Origin: an uncultured Tateyamaria sp.
GTDB taxonomy: Bacteria; Pseudomonadota; Alphaproteobacteria; Rhodobacterales; Rhodobacteraceae
DNA: 64,000 nt
Assembly: GCF_947497045.1 (NCBI RefSeq)
Contig: NZ_CANMEU010000011.1
Coordinates: forward strand, 1 to 64,000
Direction: 5' to 3'
A program made the translations under genes and the position numbers. This document shows, piece by piece, positions 1 to 9,122 of this stretch (positions within the stretch are counted from its first letter, which is position 1; each line of letters starts with the position of its first letter). Below the pieces are notes generated by a model, which was not told where the DNA came from, did not search any database, and saw nothing but the letters and a program-made list of their open reading frames with translations.

Positions 1-125
1 TGCTTAACTAAGCCCAGATGAGCGACGACTCCTCAAAGTCAAACCGCCATCTGTCTCAAACCATTTGATGACGGACATGATGGCCGCAATCCATCGTAAT
101 TTCGGCACCTGCTCTTGAAGCAAGA

Positions 126-416
126 GAACAGAAAAAAAACCATCGCAAAAATTGGGCTGGTGAAGCCAATTGCGGTGGCAGAAGCCAGTGGAATTACTTG
201 AATGGCCGCGAACATCAACGCGATGCCTCCAAAGCCTGCAATCGTCCGGACCAGATATCGTGAAGGCGATGACATTTGGAAGAGAGACGGACGGGTGAAC
301 ATGAACGGCAGCATCAGAAGTGCTGCAACGGCGTACCGCGCAAAGGCGGTCTGAAACACCGGGATCGTCTCGATTGTTTCAACGACCACGTCAGCGGCCT
401 GTTGACCCGCAATGCC
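126..416 (-). pseudogene. DMT (EamA) transporter fragment
   Basis: About 97 codons of a drug/metabolite-transporter (EamA) protein survive: a first arginine/aromatic motif (QTAFARYAVAALL), then hydrophobic helices ending near TSPIFAMVFFLF. EamA proteins are about 290 residues with ten helices, so only around a third is present. Both ends run into unrelated sequence: the upstream side reads through a pentapeptide-repeat fragment that is coding on the other strand, and the downstream side loses hydrophobic character near base 120. I read this as a dead remnant. Its original substrate cannot be inferred. Confidence 0.6.
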
Positions 417-423
417 CTTTGAC

Positions 424-531
424 GGATGTGATTTGAGAGGGTGTGATTTCACCGGTGCGAAGCTTTCTGGCTGTACCTTCCGAAGAGCAAAAATTTCGGG
501 AGCAATATTTGACCCCGAGACCCTAGAATCT
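424..531 (+). pseudogene. Pentapeptide-repeat protein fragment
   Basis: The plus frame shows about seven successive five-residue units (CDLRG, CDFTG, AKLSG, CTFRR, AKISG, AIFDP, ETLES) with L, F or I at every central position, the hallmark of the right-handed pentapeptide beta-helix. Normal members have many more units. Here the run starts just behind the DMT remnant and continues in frame into an IS3 transposase tail, so it is a short relic caught between rearranged pieces and probably not expressed. Confidence 0.5.
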
Positions 532-555
532 GGAATGCTCACACAGGCTGAAGAT

Positions 556-689
556 TTCGAGGCTTACATCAATGGCTTCCATAATCCGCGCCGCCGCCAC
601 TCAGCACTGGGCTGGAAAAGCCCCGTCACATTCGAAAGAAAAGTGGCTTAAACGAGCACTTGGAGCGGCACGAAAACGTGACGGGTCCA
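556..689 (+). mobile_element. IS3-family insertion sequence, right-end remnant
   Basis: The frame ending at 651 carries the typical C-terminus of an IS3-family transposase (FHNPRRRHSALGWKSP, then FERKVA and stop). This is the tail of the rve integrase domain after its catalytic Glu; the rest of the transposase is absent. Sequence past the stop to a terminal CA at 688-689 looks like the element's right inverted repeat. It replaces the 3' end of the opposing yeiH gene, whose last roughly 13 codons are read from IS DNA. The left end of the element is missing. Confidence 0.65.
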
Positions 690-1673
690 GTAGATACCCC
701 CTAAGATAACGAGGGCAATGAAGACAGTTTCCGAGATTATCATCACGATGGCTTGAGGTCCGACCTCGAGGACACGGCGCAATGAGGTTCGTAGCCCGAC
801 TGCGGCGATGGCCGTCAGCAACGCCCATTGGGATATCTGGCCAAGTGCTGAGCTTAGCCATTCAGGGAGCAATCCAAAGCTGTTGAGTGTTGCAAGAACA
901 AGGAAGCCGATGATGAAGGATGGAACGATCGGAACGCCCGCAGCACCTTTGTCGGTCCTCATGCCCCTGAACATGATTGATAGCAGCAGAATGAAGGGCG
1001 CAAGAGTTGCGACCCGAAATAACTTGATCAATGTGGCAGCGTCCCCAGCTTCTTGAGACACCGAAAAACCTGCGCCAACGACCTGCGCAACGTCATGGAT
1101 TGTCCCGCCGAGGAACACCCCGATCTCGTCGGTGGAAAGCCCAATGGACTGGCCGACAATTGGATAGACGATCATAGCGATGGTGCTGAGGACTGTGACG
1201 CTCAGGATGGTAAAGCTGAGGTTCCTGTCGGAGTGTTCGTTTTTTGGAAGGACAGCGGCGATCGCGATTGCTGCTGAGGCCCCGCATATTGCCACCGACC
1301 CGCCTGTGAGGAGACCCAAGCGCCATCCGCGACCGAGCAGGTAGGATACAGCTAAACCCAGCAACACCGTCAGGATCACCCCGAGCAGTACAAGGGCGAT
1401 CATCTCCACCCCAAGGGCGAGCAGAAGCTCAAAACTGATCCGGGCACCAAGTAGTGCGACACCGATCCGCAGGACGGTTGTCGCACACAGCTCAATGCCT
1501 GGTGGACATGCCCCTTCCTCGCTCAGGAAGTGCAGTGCGATCCCGAGGAGCAGTGCCATCAACATGGCAGGTACGCCATAATGCTCTGACAGGAACTGCG
1601 CCGCCAGAGCGATAATGCCGGCGACGATAATACCGGGCATATGTTTCTGCACTGACGCTATGTGTGATTCCAC
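648..1673 (-). CDS. yeiH: YeiH family putative sulfate exporter (UPF0324)
   Basis: A 341-residue polytopic inner-membrane protein of the YeiH / UPF0324 family (Cons_hypoth698), predicted to have around ten helices. Family landmarks are the LLGARISFELLLALG stretch, GGSVAICGASAAIA, and GGTIHDVAQVVGAG in the middle. The family is annotated as putative anion/sulfate exporters, though substrates are poorly established. It lies 68 bases after sdhB on the same strand, so the two probably share the promoter region at 2519-2709. The last roughly 13 residues come from an IS3 right end, so the original C-terminus has been replaced; all core helices are kept and it may still work. Confidence 0.85.
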   Translation of the reverse strand: MESHIASVQKHMPGIIVAGIIALAAQFLSEHYGVPAMLMALLLGIALHFLSEEGACPPGIELCATTVLRIGVALLGARISFELLLALGVEMIALVLLGVILTVLLGLAVSYLLGRGWRLGLLTGGSVAICGASAAIAIAAVLPKNEHSDRNLSFTILSVTVLSTIAMIVYPIVGQSIGLSTDEIGVFLGGTIHDVAQVVGAGFSVSQEAGDAATLIKLFRVATLAPFILLLSIMFRGMRTDKGAAGVPIVPSFIIGFLVLATLNSFGLLPEWLSSALGQISQWALLTAIAAVGLRTSLRRVLEVGPQAIVMIISETVFIALVILGGIYWTRHVFVPLQVLV

Positions 1674-1741
1674 AACGACCTCCTGACCAGGCTGGATGTG
1701 TGAATTCCGTCGCAGCTTGTTTCAAAAACCCCCTGAACGTT

Positions 1742-2518
1742 TCAGAGGTTTCGTTCGACCATCATCTTCTTGATTTCGGCAATGGCTTTGGCGGGGTTCA
1801 GTCCTCTGGGGCACGTCTTCGTGCAGTTCATAATCGTGTGGCACCGATAGAGCCTAAAAGGGTCTTCGAGGAAATTCAGCCGTTCCCCCGTCGCCTCGTC
1901 CCGGCTGTCGGATATCCAGCGGTGCGCATTCAGCAGCGTCGCTGGACCCAAATACCGATCTGAATTCCACCAATAGCTGGGACATCCGGTTGAACAGCAC
2001 GAGCACATGATACATTCATAAAGCCCGTCGAGTTTTTTCCGATCCTCTTCGGATTGAAGCCACTCTTTCTCCGGTGTGGGTGATGTGGTTTGCAGCCAAG
2101 GTTTGGTCGCTGCGTGCTGCGCGTAAAAATGAGTCATATCGCACACGAGATCCTTGACGACACTCATATGTGGAAGTGGGTAGATCCTGATCGTGCCTTC
2201 GATCTCATCCATGCCTTTGGTGCATGCTGTCCAGTTTGTACCATCGATATTCATGCCGCATGAACCGCAGATGCCTTCCCGACAGGACCGGCGGAATGTA
2301 AGCGTTGGATCGATCTCGTTCTTGATCATAATCAAGGCGTCAAGCACCATGGGGCCACATCGATCAGTGTCGATGTAGTACGTATCAAGTCGCGGGGGTG
2401 TGTCGTCATCCGGTTGCCAGCGGTAGACTTTGATCTCGCGAATCCCTGTCGCATCCGGTTTGGGCCAAATCTTGCCCGCAACGATGCGGGATCCCTCGGG
2501 CAATTTGAGTTGTACCAT
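1742..2518 (-). CDS. sdhB: Succinate dehydrogenase iron-sulfur subunit (orphan copy)
   Basis: SdhB carries electrons from the flavin subunit to quinone through three Fe-S centres on the inner face of the cytoplasmic membrane. All ligands are visible: [2Fe-2S] Cys79, 84, 87, 99; [4Fe-4S] Cys169, 172, 175, 236; [3Fe-4S] Cys179, 226, 232. The 258-residue length is normal. No sdhC, sdhD or sdhA is beside it; the neighbours are yeiH downstream and norB divergently upstream. This is therefore probably a second copy whose partners come from a core operon elsewhere (inference). The shared intergenic region holds NsrR-like sites, so NO-responsive expression is likely. Confidence 0.93.
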   Translation of the reverse strand: MVQLKLPEGSRIVAGKIWPKPDATGIREIKVYRWQPDDDTPPRLDTYYIDTDRCGPMVLDALIMIKNEIDPTLTFRRSCREGICGSCGMNIDGTNWTACTKGMDEIEGTIRIYPLPHMSVVKDLVCDMTHFYAQHAATKPWLQTTSPTPEKEWLQSEEDRKKLDGLYECIMCSCCSTGCPSYWWNSDRYLGPATLLNAHRWISDSRDEATGERLNFLEDPFRLYRCHTIMNCTKTCPRGLNPAKAIAEIKKMMVERNL

Positions 2519-2575
2519 TGTTACCGCTCTCCCCGGAGTCCAGCCTGTATTGAACGCTAGATCAGTTGATATTTA

Positions 2576-2598
2576 AAGATATTTTCAAAGTATATCTT
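2576..2598. promoter_or_regulatory. NsrR-like operator
   Basis: A 23-base site in the NsrR 11-1-11 layout. The outer arms AAGATAT and ATATCTT are perfect inverted repeats separated by nine bases. It lies 57 bases upstream of the sdhB start and 111 upstream of norB. An intact nsrR is encoded at 33434-33910. Confidence 0.7.
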
Positions 2599-2655
2599 CT
2601 AGATTTTGTTCTGAGAACTGTCAAACAGAAACATGTGCAATCAAAGATGTAGACA

Positions 2656-2678
2656 AAATATATCTTATAAAATATCTT
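2656..2678. promoter_or_regulatory. Second NsrR-like site (tandem half-sites)
   Basis: Two copies of ATATCTT, 12 bases apart start to start, lie in direct orientation in an AT-rich stretch, so only half-sites match the NsrR arm seen at 2576-2598. The position, 31 bases before the norB start, suits repression of that gene. It is weaker than the first site because it is not an inverted repeat. Confidence 0.45.
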
Positions 2679-2709
2679 TGCCCACATCTGACGACCGGGG
2701 GTTTTTGAC

Positions 2710-5055
2710 GTGGAAAATTATCAATCAACTTTTTCTGTAAACCGCTTATGGAGCATTCTTGCCGCGAGCCTCGTGCTTTTCTTTGGTACGCTTCTCTACC
2801 TTGGTCACGAGATCTATCAGGTTGCCCCTCAAATCCCCGAAAAGATCCAGACTGAAGGTGGGGCCACGGTATTTACCCGTGCCGATATCCAATACGGGCA
2901 AAATGTCTGGCAATCCACCGGCGGTATGCAGCAAGGATCGATCTGGGGCCATGGGGGGTATGTGGCTCCGGATTGGACCGCCGACTGGCTTCAGCGCGAG
3001 GCCAACACCTTATTGAAATTGTACGAGGACAAGAACCCGCTCCCAACCTTAAGCGACGACGCCAAGCGTGCGGCCTATCTGGGGATGCTCCGCGCCGAGA
3101 TGCGAACAAACACTTACGATGAGGTTTCCGGGACGACAAAAGTGAGTGATCGCCGACACGAGGCAATCAAAGAGGTCGGTGAGCACTATAGCCGATTGTT
3201 CATGGCCGAGGGGCAGGAATACCTGGATTTGCGCCGCGAATACGCGATGCCCATACACTCAGTGCTGACCGCCGATGAGGCCCATGCGTTAAATGCATTC
3301 TTCTTCTGGACGTCCTGGGCTGCATCCACCAATCGCCCGGGTGAGACATATACCTATACCAGCAATTGGCCACATGAACCTTTGATCGAGAACGTGCCGA
3401 CGGCGGCCAATTTCATGTGGAGCATTGCATCGATTATTCTACTCCTCGCCGGTATTGGTGCCATCGTCTGGTATTATGCCAAACAGTACGACATCTGGCG
3501 CGACAATGTTGAGCCGGAAGGTGGGTTTGCTCAGTTCGACTTTATGGATCGAGCGACCGTCACACCCTCGATGCGTGCCACTGCAAAATATTTCTGGCTG
3601 GTGACCGCCATGTTTGTTGGGCAGGTATTGCTCGGAATGGTCACGGCCCACTATGCGGTAGAGGGGCAGGGGTTTTATGGTCTGCCATTCGTCGAATATC
3701 TGCCCTACTCCGTGACCCGCACCTGGCATACACAGCTTGCAGTGTATTGGATCGCGACGGCCTGGCTCGCGACCGGTCTCTACGTTGCGCCCCTTCTTGC
3801 CCGAAAGGACCCGCCTTTTCAGGTGTTAGGTGTCAACATCCTCTTTGTCAGCCTGATCATTATCGTTGGTGGTTCTTTCCTTGGGGAATGGGCCGCGATC
3901 CATCGCTTCATCGAGAACATGACGGTGAATTTCTGGTTCGGCCACCAAGGTTATGAATTCGTGGACCTGGGACGTTTCTGGCAGATCTTTCTGGCAGTCG
4001 GGTTGTTGCTGTGGGTTTTGCTGATGTTGCGCGCCATGTATCCCGTGCTGACACTTGTCTCAACAAAATGTCAGGCCCTTTCGTCAAGCGCCAACAAGTC
4101 CTTGCTTTATCTGATCACCCTTGCGGCGGTTGCAATCGGCACGCTGTATCTGGCTGGCCTGATGTGGGGGCAACATACAAACATCGCCATTGCGAATTAT
4201 TGGCGCTGGTGGGTTGTGCATCTTTGGGTCGAGGGCGTCTTTGAGGTGTTCGCAACGGCCATGATCTCGATCCTGTTTATCCATATGGGATTGCTGCGAA
4301 TCCAGACGGCGACCGTCATGGTTCTGTTTGCGACCATTATCTTTCTGAGCGGTGGCGTCCTGGGGACGTTCCATCACCTCTATTTCAGCGGCACCCCGAT
4401 CTCGGTGATCGCCATCGGGGCCAGTTTTTCTGCGCTGGAGGTCGTGCCGCTCATGGTGGTCGGGTTCGAAGCCTACAACCACGCAAAGTTGGAAGAGGTA
4501 GAGAAGTGGGAAGAGAACTATAAATGGCCCTTCATGTTCTTCTCTGCGGTGTTGTTCTGGAACCTCGTGGGAGCAGGGCTTTTCGGTTTCCTCATTAACC
4601 CGCCTCTGGCCCTCTTTTACATGCAGGGTATGAACTTGACCGCCAATCATGGCCACGCGGCCTTGTTCGGTGTCTATGGTATGCTTGGTCTTGGGCTCAC
4701 GCTCTATTGCATGCGCGGTTTGACAGATCTCAGAGACTGGAACCACAAGCTGATCAAGATCAGTTTCTGGTCTCTCAATATTGGCCTTGCGATGATGACG
4801 TTCCTGTCCCTTTTGCCACAGGGCATTCTACAAACCTATGCCAGCGTAAAACACAGTTACGCACATGCCCGATCGGCTGAATTCATTCACTCTCCGATAA
4901 TGGAAGCACTCGTCTGGATGAGGGTCCCTGGCGATATCGTTTTTGGGGTCGGCGTGTTCGCGTTTGCCATCTTTGTCTATCAGGCATTTCGGGGTCGCGC
5001 GAACCGACTGGTGTCTGACCTTGAGCAAGAGCAGTCGCCGACTACGCCAATGTGA
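2710..5055 (+). CDS. norB: Quinol-dependent nitric oxide reductase (qNOR)
   Basis: Single-subunit qNOR (also called NorZ), 781 residues, reduces 2 NO to N2O using quinol in the cytoplasmic membrane. The long N-terminal extension with a helix at about 13-35 and the periplasmic domain with GQNVWQSTGGMQQGSIWGHG marks the quinol type, so no NorC partner is needed. The haem-copper-oxidase-like core follows, with His340 (WHTQLAVYW), the VEGVFEVFATAM glutamates, His555-His556 and His647/His649. The start is GTG at 2710. It is followed by nnrS. Without other denitrification genes in the window, NO detoxification is the likely role. NsrR-like sites lie upstream. Confidence 0.95.
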   Translation: MENYQSTFSVNRLWSILAASLVLFFGTLLYLGHEIYQVAPQIPEKIQTEGGATVFTRADIQYGQNVWQSTGGMQQGSIWGHGGYVAPDWTADWLQREANTLLKLYEDKNPLPTLSDDAKRAAYLGMLRAEMRTNTYDEVSGTTKVSDRRHEAIKEVGEHYSRLFMAEGQEYLDLRREYAMPIHSVLTADEAHALNAFFFWTSWAASTNRPGETYTYTSNWPHEPLIENVPTAANFMWSIASIILLLAGIGAIVWYYAKQYDIWRDNVEPEGGFAQFDFMDRATVTPSMRATAKYFWLVTAMFVGQVLLGMVTAHYAVEGQGFYGLPFVEYLPYSVTRTWHTQLAVYWIATAWLATGLYVAPLLARKDPPFQVLGVNILFVSLIIIVGGSFLGEWAAIHRFIENMTVNFWFGHQGYEFVDLGRFWQIFLAVGLLLWVLLMLRAMYPVLTLVSTKCQALSSSANKSLLYLITLAAVAIGTLYLAGLMWGQHTNIAIANYWRWWVVHLWVEGVFEVFATAMISILFIHMGLLRIQTATVMVLFATIIFLSGGVLGTFHHLYFSGTPISVIAIGASFSALEVVPLMVVGFEAYNHAKLEEVEKWEENYKWPFMFFSAVLFWNLVGAGLFGFLINPPLALFYMQGMNLTANHGHAALFGVYGMLGLGLTLYCMRGLTDLRDWNHKLIKISFWSLNIGLAMMTFLSLLPQGILQTYASVKHSYAHARSAEFIHSPIMEALVWMRVPGDIVFGVGVFAFAIFVYQAFRGRANRLVSDLEQEQSPTTPM

Positions 5056-5154
5056 GACATCGGGTGGGATTCGCCCAAAGTTTGAGTATAACCCAGTCCT
5101 TGGGATAGCCGTGTGCAATCTGGTGGTCCGCGAACATCGCTACATTCGGAGAAA

Positions 5155-6342
5155 GTGAAACCAGTGTCCACATTCCTGTCCTACGGATTCCGGCCCTTCT
5201 TTTTCCTGGGCGCAATCTGGGCGGCCGTCGCGATGATGCTTTGGACCTCCATGCTTGCTGGCGTTATTTCAATGCCAATTCGGATGGATCCAGTGTCATG
5301 GCATGCACATGAGTTCTTGTTTGGCTATCTCGGAGCGATAATCGCCGGTTTTCTTCTTACAGCCGTACCCAGCTGGACGGGGCGTGCACCCATTGGCGGG
5401 CTAAGGCTCGCTTTCCTGATCGTCGTCTGGGCTGTCGGGCGCGGGGCGTTCTCTGTGTCAGACATGTTGTCACCGATCACAGTTGCCACGATTGACCTCC
5501 TCTTTCCAATCCTCTTGGCCATCATCATCGCACATGAGATCGTTGCGGCGCGAAATTGGAAAAACCTGATTGTCGTCATTGCGCTCACTGCCTTCGTCGC
5601 AGCGAATGGCCTTTTTCACATTGAGGCCGCCCGAGGGGATTACGGGGCCGGTGGGGTTGGACTTCGCTTTGGAGTGGCAGCCGCGTTGATGCAAATCTCG
5701 ATAATCGGTGGCCGTGTGATCCCGGTGTTCACCCGAAATTGGCTGATGAAAACCGGTCGAACAAACGTCCCGTCAAAGCCGATGGGTTATTTCGATATCC
5801 TCGCTCTGGTCGTGACGGCCATCGCATTGATCTTGTGGGTTGTGTTGCCGGATCAGGCTTTGTCCGCCTATGCATTGCTGGCGGCGAGCCTGCTTCAAGC
5901 GATACGGCTTTCTAGATGGTCGGGCATTGCAACCTTTTCGAATTCCCTGCTCTTCGTGCTGCATGTCGGATATGCCTTCATACCTCTCGGGGCTGCTCTT
6001 GTGGCGTGTTCGATATTGCGGCCAGACCTTTTGAGCACGGCAGCTTCACAGCACATTTGGATGTCGGGGGCGATCGGTTGCATGACGTTGGCCCTGATGA
6101 CGAGAGCGACACTGGGGCATTCGGGCCGTGAGTTGCGAGCGGACATGGGTACCAATCTGCTCTATCTCAGCGTCATTGGCGCGACAGCTGCCAGATTTTT
6201 TGCTGAGCTTACGCCTATGGAACCGTTGGTTATGTACTCCGCAGCTGCCTTGCTTTGGATCACGGCCTATTCAGGGTTTGCCCTCTTGTATTGTCGGATG
6301 CTTTTTGGTGATCCGGCGCTTCAGTCCGTGCGGGTGAAATGA
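5155..6342 (+). CDS. nnrS: NnrS family haem/copper membrane protein
   Basis: NnrS proteins are polytopic haem- and copper-containing membrane proteins that protect cells from NO-derived stress, including iron-nitrosyl complexes. The sequence shows the family opening (FLSYGFRPFFFLGAIWA), HAHEFLFGYLGAIIAGFLLTA with its metal-binding histidines, and about twelve hydrophobic segments. It starts about 100 bases after norB and is probably co-transcribed. Start choice: GTG 5155 follows GGAG closely; GTG 5164 is better spaced from it, and GTG 5113 would add 14 unlikely residues. Confidence 0.9.
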   Translation: MKPVSTFLSYGFRPFFFLGAIWAAVAMMLWTSMLAGVISMPIRMDPVSWHAHEFLFGYLGAIIAGFLLTAVPSWTGRAPIGGLRLAFLIVVWAVGRGAFSVSDMLSPITVATIDLLFPILLAIIIAHEIVAARNWKNLIVVIALTAFVAANGLFHIEAARGDYGAGGVGLRFGVAAALMQISIIGGRVIPVFTRNWLMKTGRTNVPSKPMGYFDILALVVTAIALILWVVLPDQALSAYALLAASLLQAIRLSRWSGIATFSNSLLFVLHVGYAFIPLGAALVACSILRPDLLSTAASQHIWMSGAIGCMTLALMTRATLGHSGRELRADMGTNLLYLSVIGATAARFFAELTPMEPLVMYSAAALLWITAYSGFALLYCRMLFGDPALQSVRVK

Positions 6343-6388
6343 GGGAAAAGTGGTCCTAAAATCAGATGTCACTCTGGCATAAAGCTCT

Positions 6389-7222
6389 TCACGATGTTTG
6401 CGCGCTGCGGCTCAACATTGTGCGGTAGGTGGCGGGCGTGCGTCCGGTGACTCGTCGGAAAACGGTTGTCATGTGACTTTGTGAACTAAAGCCCGTCGCG
6501 TAGGCGATTTCTGCCAGACTGGTATCGGTCTGAGAAATCATACGTTCCGCCGCTTCGACCCGCCGCTTGATCACATAGTGGCGGATACTGATGCCCATGG
6601 CAGACCTGAACATGCGGGCAAAGTGGTGCTGGCTGATATTTACGTGTTGCGAGATGTGATCCAGATGTAGCGGAGCAGAGAGATTTGCGTCGATAAACTC
6701 GATACTGCGTTGGATAGAAGGCGACTGAACACTTGTTTCATCGAATGTTGTCTGGCTCAAAATTTGCAACATCCGCACCGCCAGCAAATCGCGGAGGAAC
6801 GATGTTTCGACATTTTTGACACTGTGGTTGGGCGTTTGAAGATATCCCTTGGTGATCTCCGCAGCGCCCAGCATTGCGACATCCAGTTGGTTCCACATAG
6901 CGGTTGTGCAGTCACGCAAGGCTTCTCGGGCCGGGATTATACGAATGGCGTTCAATTCAAAAACGAAACGCACGGAAAGGCCATTGCGCACAGTCGAATA
7001 AACATCAGTTGTGCCGCATGGCAGAAAATTGAACGAGTTCGGTATCGTTGTTTGAGGGGCACCCGCACAAGGCGGCTGCGAGAACCTGCCCTTGCTCCCA
7101 CTAAGATATATGTCCACGAGGTATTGATCAGGCTTCAACTCTAGGTGCTGCGATCCAGGTTGGACGCAACTCAGGCTATAGTGGCGATCGATAATGATCT
7201 TATCTTCGAAATTTTTGTTCAT
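6389..7222 (-). CDS. AraC family transcriptional regulator
   Basis: A 277-residue regulator with a variable N-terminal sensor half and a C-terminal AraC double helix-turn-helix (about 165-270). Typical pieces are LDHISQHVNISQHHFARMFR, GISIRHYVIKRRVEAAE and TSLAEIAYATGFSSQSHMTTVFRRVTGRTPATYR. A GGAGCAGGAC ribosome site precedes the ATG. It is convergent with nnrS and separated from dps by a long gap, so its target is unclear. Two bases-apart neighbours offer no operon context. Confidence 0.88.
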   Translation of the reverse strand: MNKNFEDKIIIDRHYSLSCVQPGSQHLELKPDQYLVDIYLSGSKGRFSQPPCAGAPQTTIPNSFNFLPCGTTDVYSTVRNGLSVRFVFELNAIRIIPAREALRDCTTAMWNQLDVAMLGAAEITKGYLQTPNHSVKNVETSFLRDLLAVRMLQILSQTTFDETSVQSPSIQRSIEFIDANLSAPLHLDHISQHVNISQHHFARMFRSAMGISIRHYVIKRRVEAAERMISQTDTSLAEIAYATGFSSQSHMTTVFRRVTGRTPATYRTMLSRSAQTS

Positions 7223-7858
7223 GTCCTGCTCCGCCGTCGAACGAAGAAATACTCAACAGCAGTTATGGGGGATTTCGAAAAGCCTCGTGACTTGCATATT
7301 CTTGCTCAGGAAGTCGGCTAATCTCCAAAGAAACCGGTTCCCATGGGGCCATTTGTGTAAGTGTTTGCAGTATCTTGGACCTCAACGGATCGTTCAGCCG
7401 AGCGGTATGCCCAACTTCTCCGGCGCTTTCAGCTGAAACGGCATGCGCATTTAGGTCCGCACTACCCAAAACAACAAAATTATGCAGCCGCCCGACACAC
7501 ATAGCTATCACCCATCCGTCTTGAGGTTTTGTAGCTTTGACAGGTCGGCATTGATCAGAAACGTCCACTCCATTTGCATCACTCTCCGATGATCGACAGG
7601 CCGTACGGTGCCGCATAGCAGCATCACTACCCCAGGGTGTCAGCTTCCGCAAGGCGGGGCAAAAAGCCCAAATAATTAGAAACTTCGTGTAATATTAACA
7701 TATGCTTACATCTCAATCGCGAAGATCCGCTCATCCTGCTATTGACTATTGGATCGTCAAAATTACCCTTAGGTCAATTTACTAGCGCACTCGCGATACC
7801 CTAAGGCCAAGTTTGCTGGCGCACTTGTGAAAAGCGCTCTTTTTGACATGGACACAAT
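7223..7858. other. Long intergenic region upstream of dps
   Basis: No convincing gene is seen in these 636 bases. A TTG-started minus frame (7263-7652) has no recognisable motif and no ribosome site. The right part becomes AT-rich and holds the direct repeat listed at 7778-7830. Confidence 0.5.
7778..7830. promoter_or_regulatory. Imperfect direct repeat before dps
   Basis: Two 19-base copies (7778-7796 and 7812-7830) match at 15 positions in the pattern TTTxCTxGCGCACTxGxGA, 34 bases apart. The core CTAGCGCACT resembles the CTAGTGCACT palindromes upstream of the hydrolase at 9209, so the same MarR protein may bind here (inference). The second copy ends 28 bases before the dps start codon. Confidence 0.4.
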
Positions 7859-8305
7859 ATGATCAGTGCGACGGATTCGAACATCGAAATTTTGAAGGTT
7901 GTCTTAGGCAAAACCTTCCGGCTCTACGTGCAGACCCACAGCTATCATTGGAACGTTGAAGGCCATCAGTTCTTCAGGCTGCACAAGATTTTCGAAGAGC
8001 AATACACCAATTTATGGGAAACTCTCGATGAGCTTGCCGAGAGAATAAGAGCCCTGGGTGCATTTGCTCCGGGATCGGTTGCGGACTTTATGGCTCTTGC
8101 TGGCGGGTCGGAAGCCGCGAGTGCCCAGTCTGCTGATGACATGGTCAACAAATTGATAGACGAACACAATGAGCTTGCCGAGATCCTGCGAAATGCTATC
8201 CAGATTTCTGAAAATGCCGAAGACGATGTTTCAGCGGGGATATTGACAGATCGGCTGACATGGCACGAAAAGACGATCTGGATGCTCAAAGCGGGCCAAA
8301 GTTGA
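7859..8305 (+). CDS. dps: Dps / ferritin-like DNA-protection protein
   Basis: A 148-residue member of the Dps family: twelve-subunit shells that oxidise and store iron and shield DNA from peroxide. The helical signature is clear: TFRLYVQTHSYHWNVEGHQF supplies the ferroxidase His, then FEEQYTNLWETLDELAERIRALG holds the Asp/Glu ligands, and a C-terminal LTWHEKTIWMLKA helix closes the fold. The protein lacks a long basic tail, so DNA binding by the tail is not obvious. A second, different Dps is at 14919. Likely regulated through the repeat just upstream. Confidence 0.9.
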   Translation: MISATDSNIEILKVVLGKTFRLYVQTHSYHWNVEGHQFFRLHKIFEEQYTNLWETLDELAERIRALGAFAPGSVADFMALAGGSEAASAQSADDMVNKLIDEHNELAEILRNAIQISENAEDDVSAGILTDRLTWHEKTIWMLKAGQS

Positions 8306-8634
8306 AGATTTCATAAGTTTTACATCTTGCAGCAGTCTGACAGTTGCTCCGTGGGTGTCGCTCGAAAAATGTGCGTCTGTGCAGGGCATCAGATGGAACC
8401 ACGACCTGTCAAAAGACGATGCGCGCAGCATGCGGTAAACGGCACAAGGCGTGTCATCAGCAAAAATAGCTGTAAACACTTACCGAATCCAATTACCTGC
8501 TGGCCAAAGTCGGAGACGACCAAATGTTTGCCCCGGTTTACCATTGCAGTTGCGGTGCTCACCGCTTTAGAGTGTTATGTCGTTGTAGGTCTTGGCAAAC
8601 CTCATCAGACCCGTACTGATCCCGTAGCGAGCAA
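8306..8634. other. Intergenic region between dps and marR
   Basis: About 330 bases without a supportable gene. The open plus frame here (8327-8638) shows no family motif and odd Cys-rich composition, so I do not call it. No strong terminator was seen. Confidence 0.5.
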
Positions 8635-9078
8635 ATGATGTCGAACACCAAGCTGAAAAATCCGCTGATACTCAGCGAACAGATGTGCTTCTCGCTTTAT
8701 ACGACGTCACGTGCGATTACCAAGAAGTACGCGGAACTTCTTGCTCACCTGAACGTAACTTATCCACAGTATCTGACGCTGCTTGCCTTATGGGAAAATG
8801 ATGGCATGACCGTGAACGAATTGGCGCAGGCACTGGAGATTGAAGGGGCAACAATGACCCCTCTTGTACAGCGCATGGAAAAGCTGGGTCTCGTCGTTCG
8901 TAAACGAAATTCGGATGATGAACGGCGAGTCAATGTCGTGTTGACAGAAAGAGGAGCCAGCTTGCGCGGGAAGGCAGTGTCTATCCCGCCAGCCTTTGGC
9001 TGCGCAATCGGTGTAAGTGACGTCGAAGCCCAAGCAATGATCACTGAACTCAAGAAAATACGAGACCGTTTGAAGTGA
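8635..9078 (+). CDS. MarR family transcriptional regulator
   Basis: A 147-residue winged-helix repressor of the MarR family. It has the dimer helix (FSLYTTSRAITKKYAELL), the conserved YPQYLTLLALWENDGMTVNELAQAL core, the recognition helix (TMTPLVQRMEKLGLV) and the wing (RKRNSDDERRVNVVLTERG). The opening matches the OhrR-type organic-hydroperoxide sensors, with a Cys near residue 19, but sensing is not proven. Two CTAGTGCACT palindromes directly downstream, around the promoter of the next gene, are the obvious operators. Confidence 0.88.
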   Translation: MMSNTKLKNPLILSEQMCFSLYTTSRAITKKYAELLAHLNVTYPQYLTLLALWENDGMTVNELAQALEIEGATMTPLVQRMEKLGLVVRKRNSDDERRVNVVLTERGASLRGKAVSIPPAFGCAIGVSDVEAQAMITELKKIRDRLK

Positions 9079-9122
9079 CCTCTGGAAGGGCATGAGGGGG
9101 TTCTGAATTCAATCATTTTAGC

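Noticed and set aside
4084..4746. 220-codon minus frame within norB
   Set aside because: Shadow of the qNOR coding strand, with charged low-complexity composition and no family motif.
7742..7760. TTGAC-N9-GTCAA before dps as an FNR-type site
   Set aside because: Spacing does not fit TTGAT-N4-ATCAA and the arms are only five bases.
8327..8638. 103-codon frame between dps and marR
   Set aside because: No motif, no clear ribosome site, and its end overlaps the MarR start.
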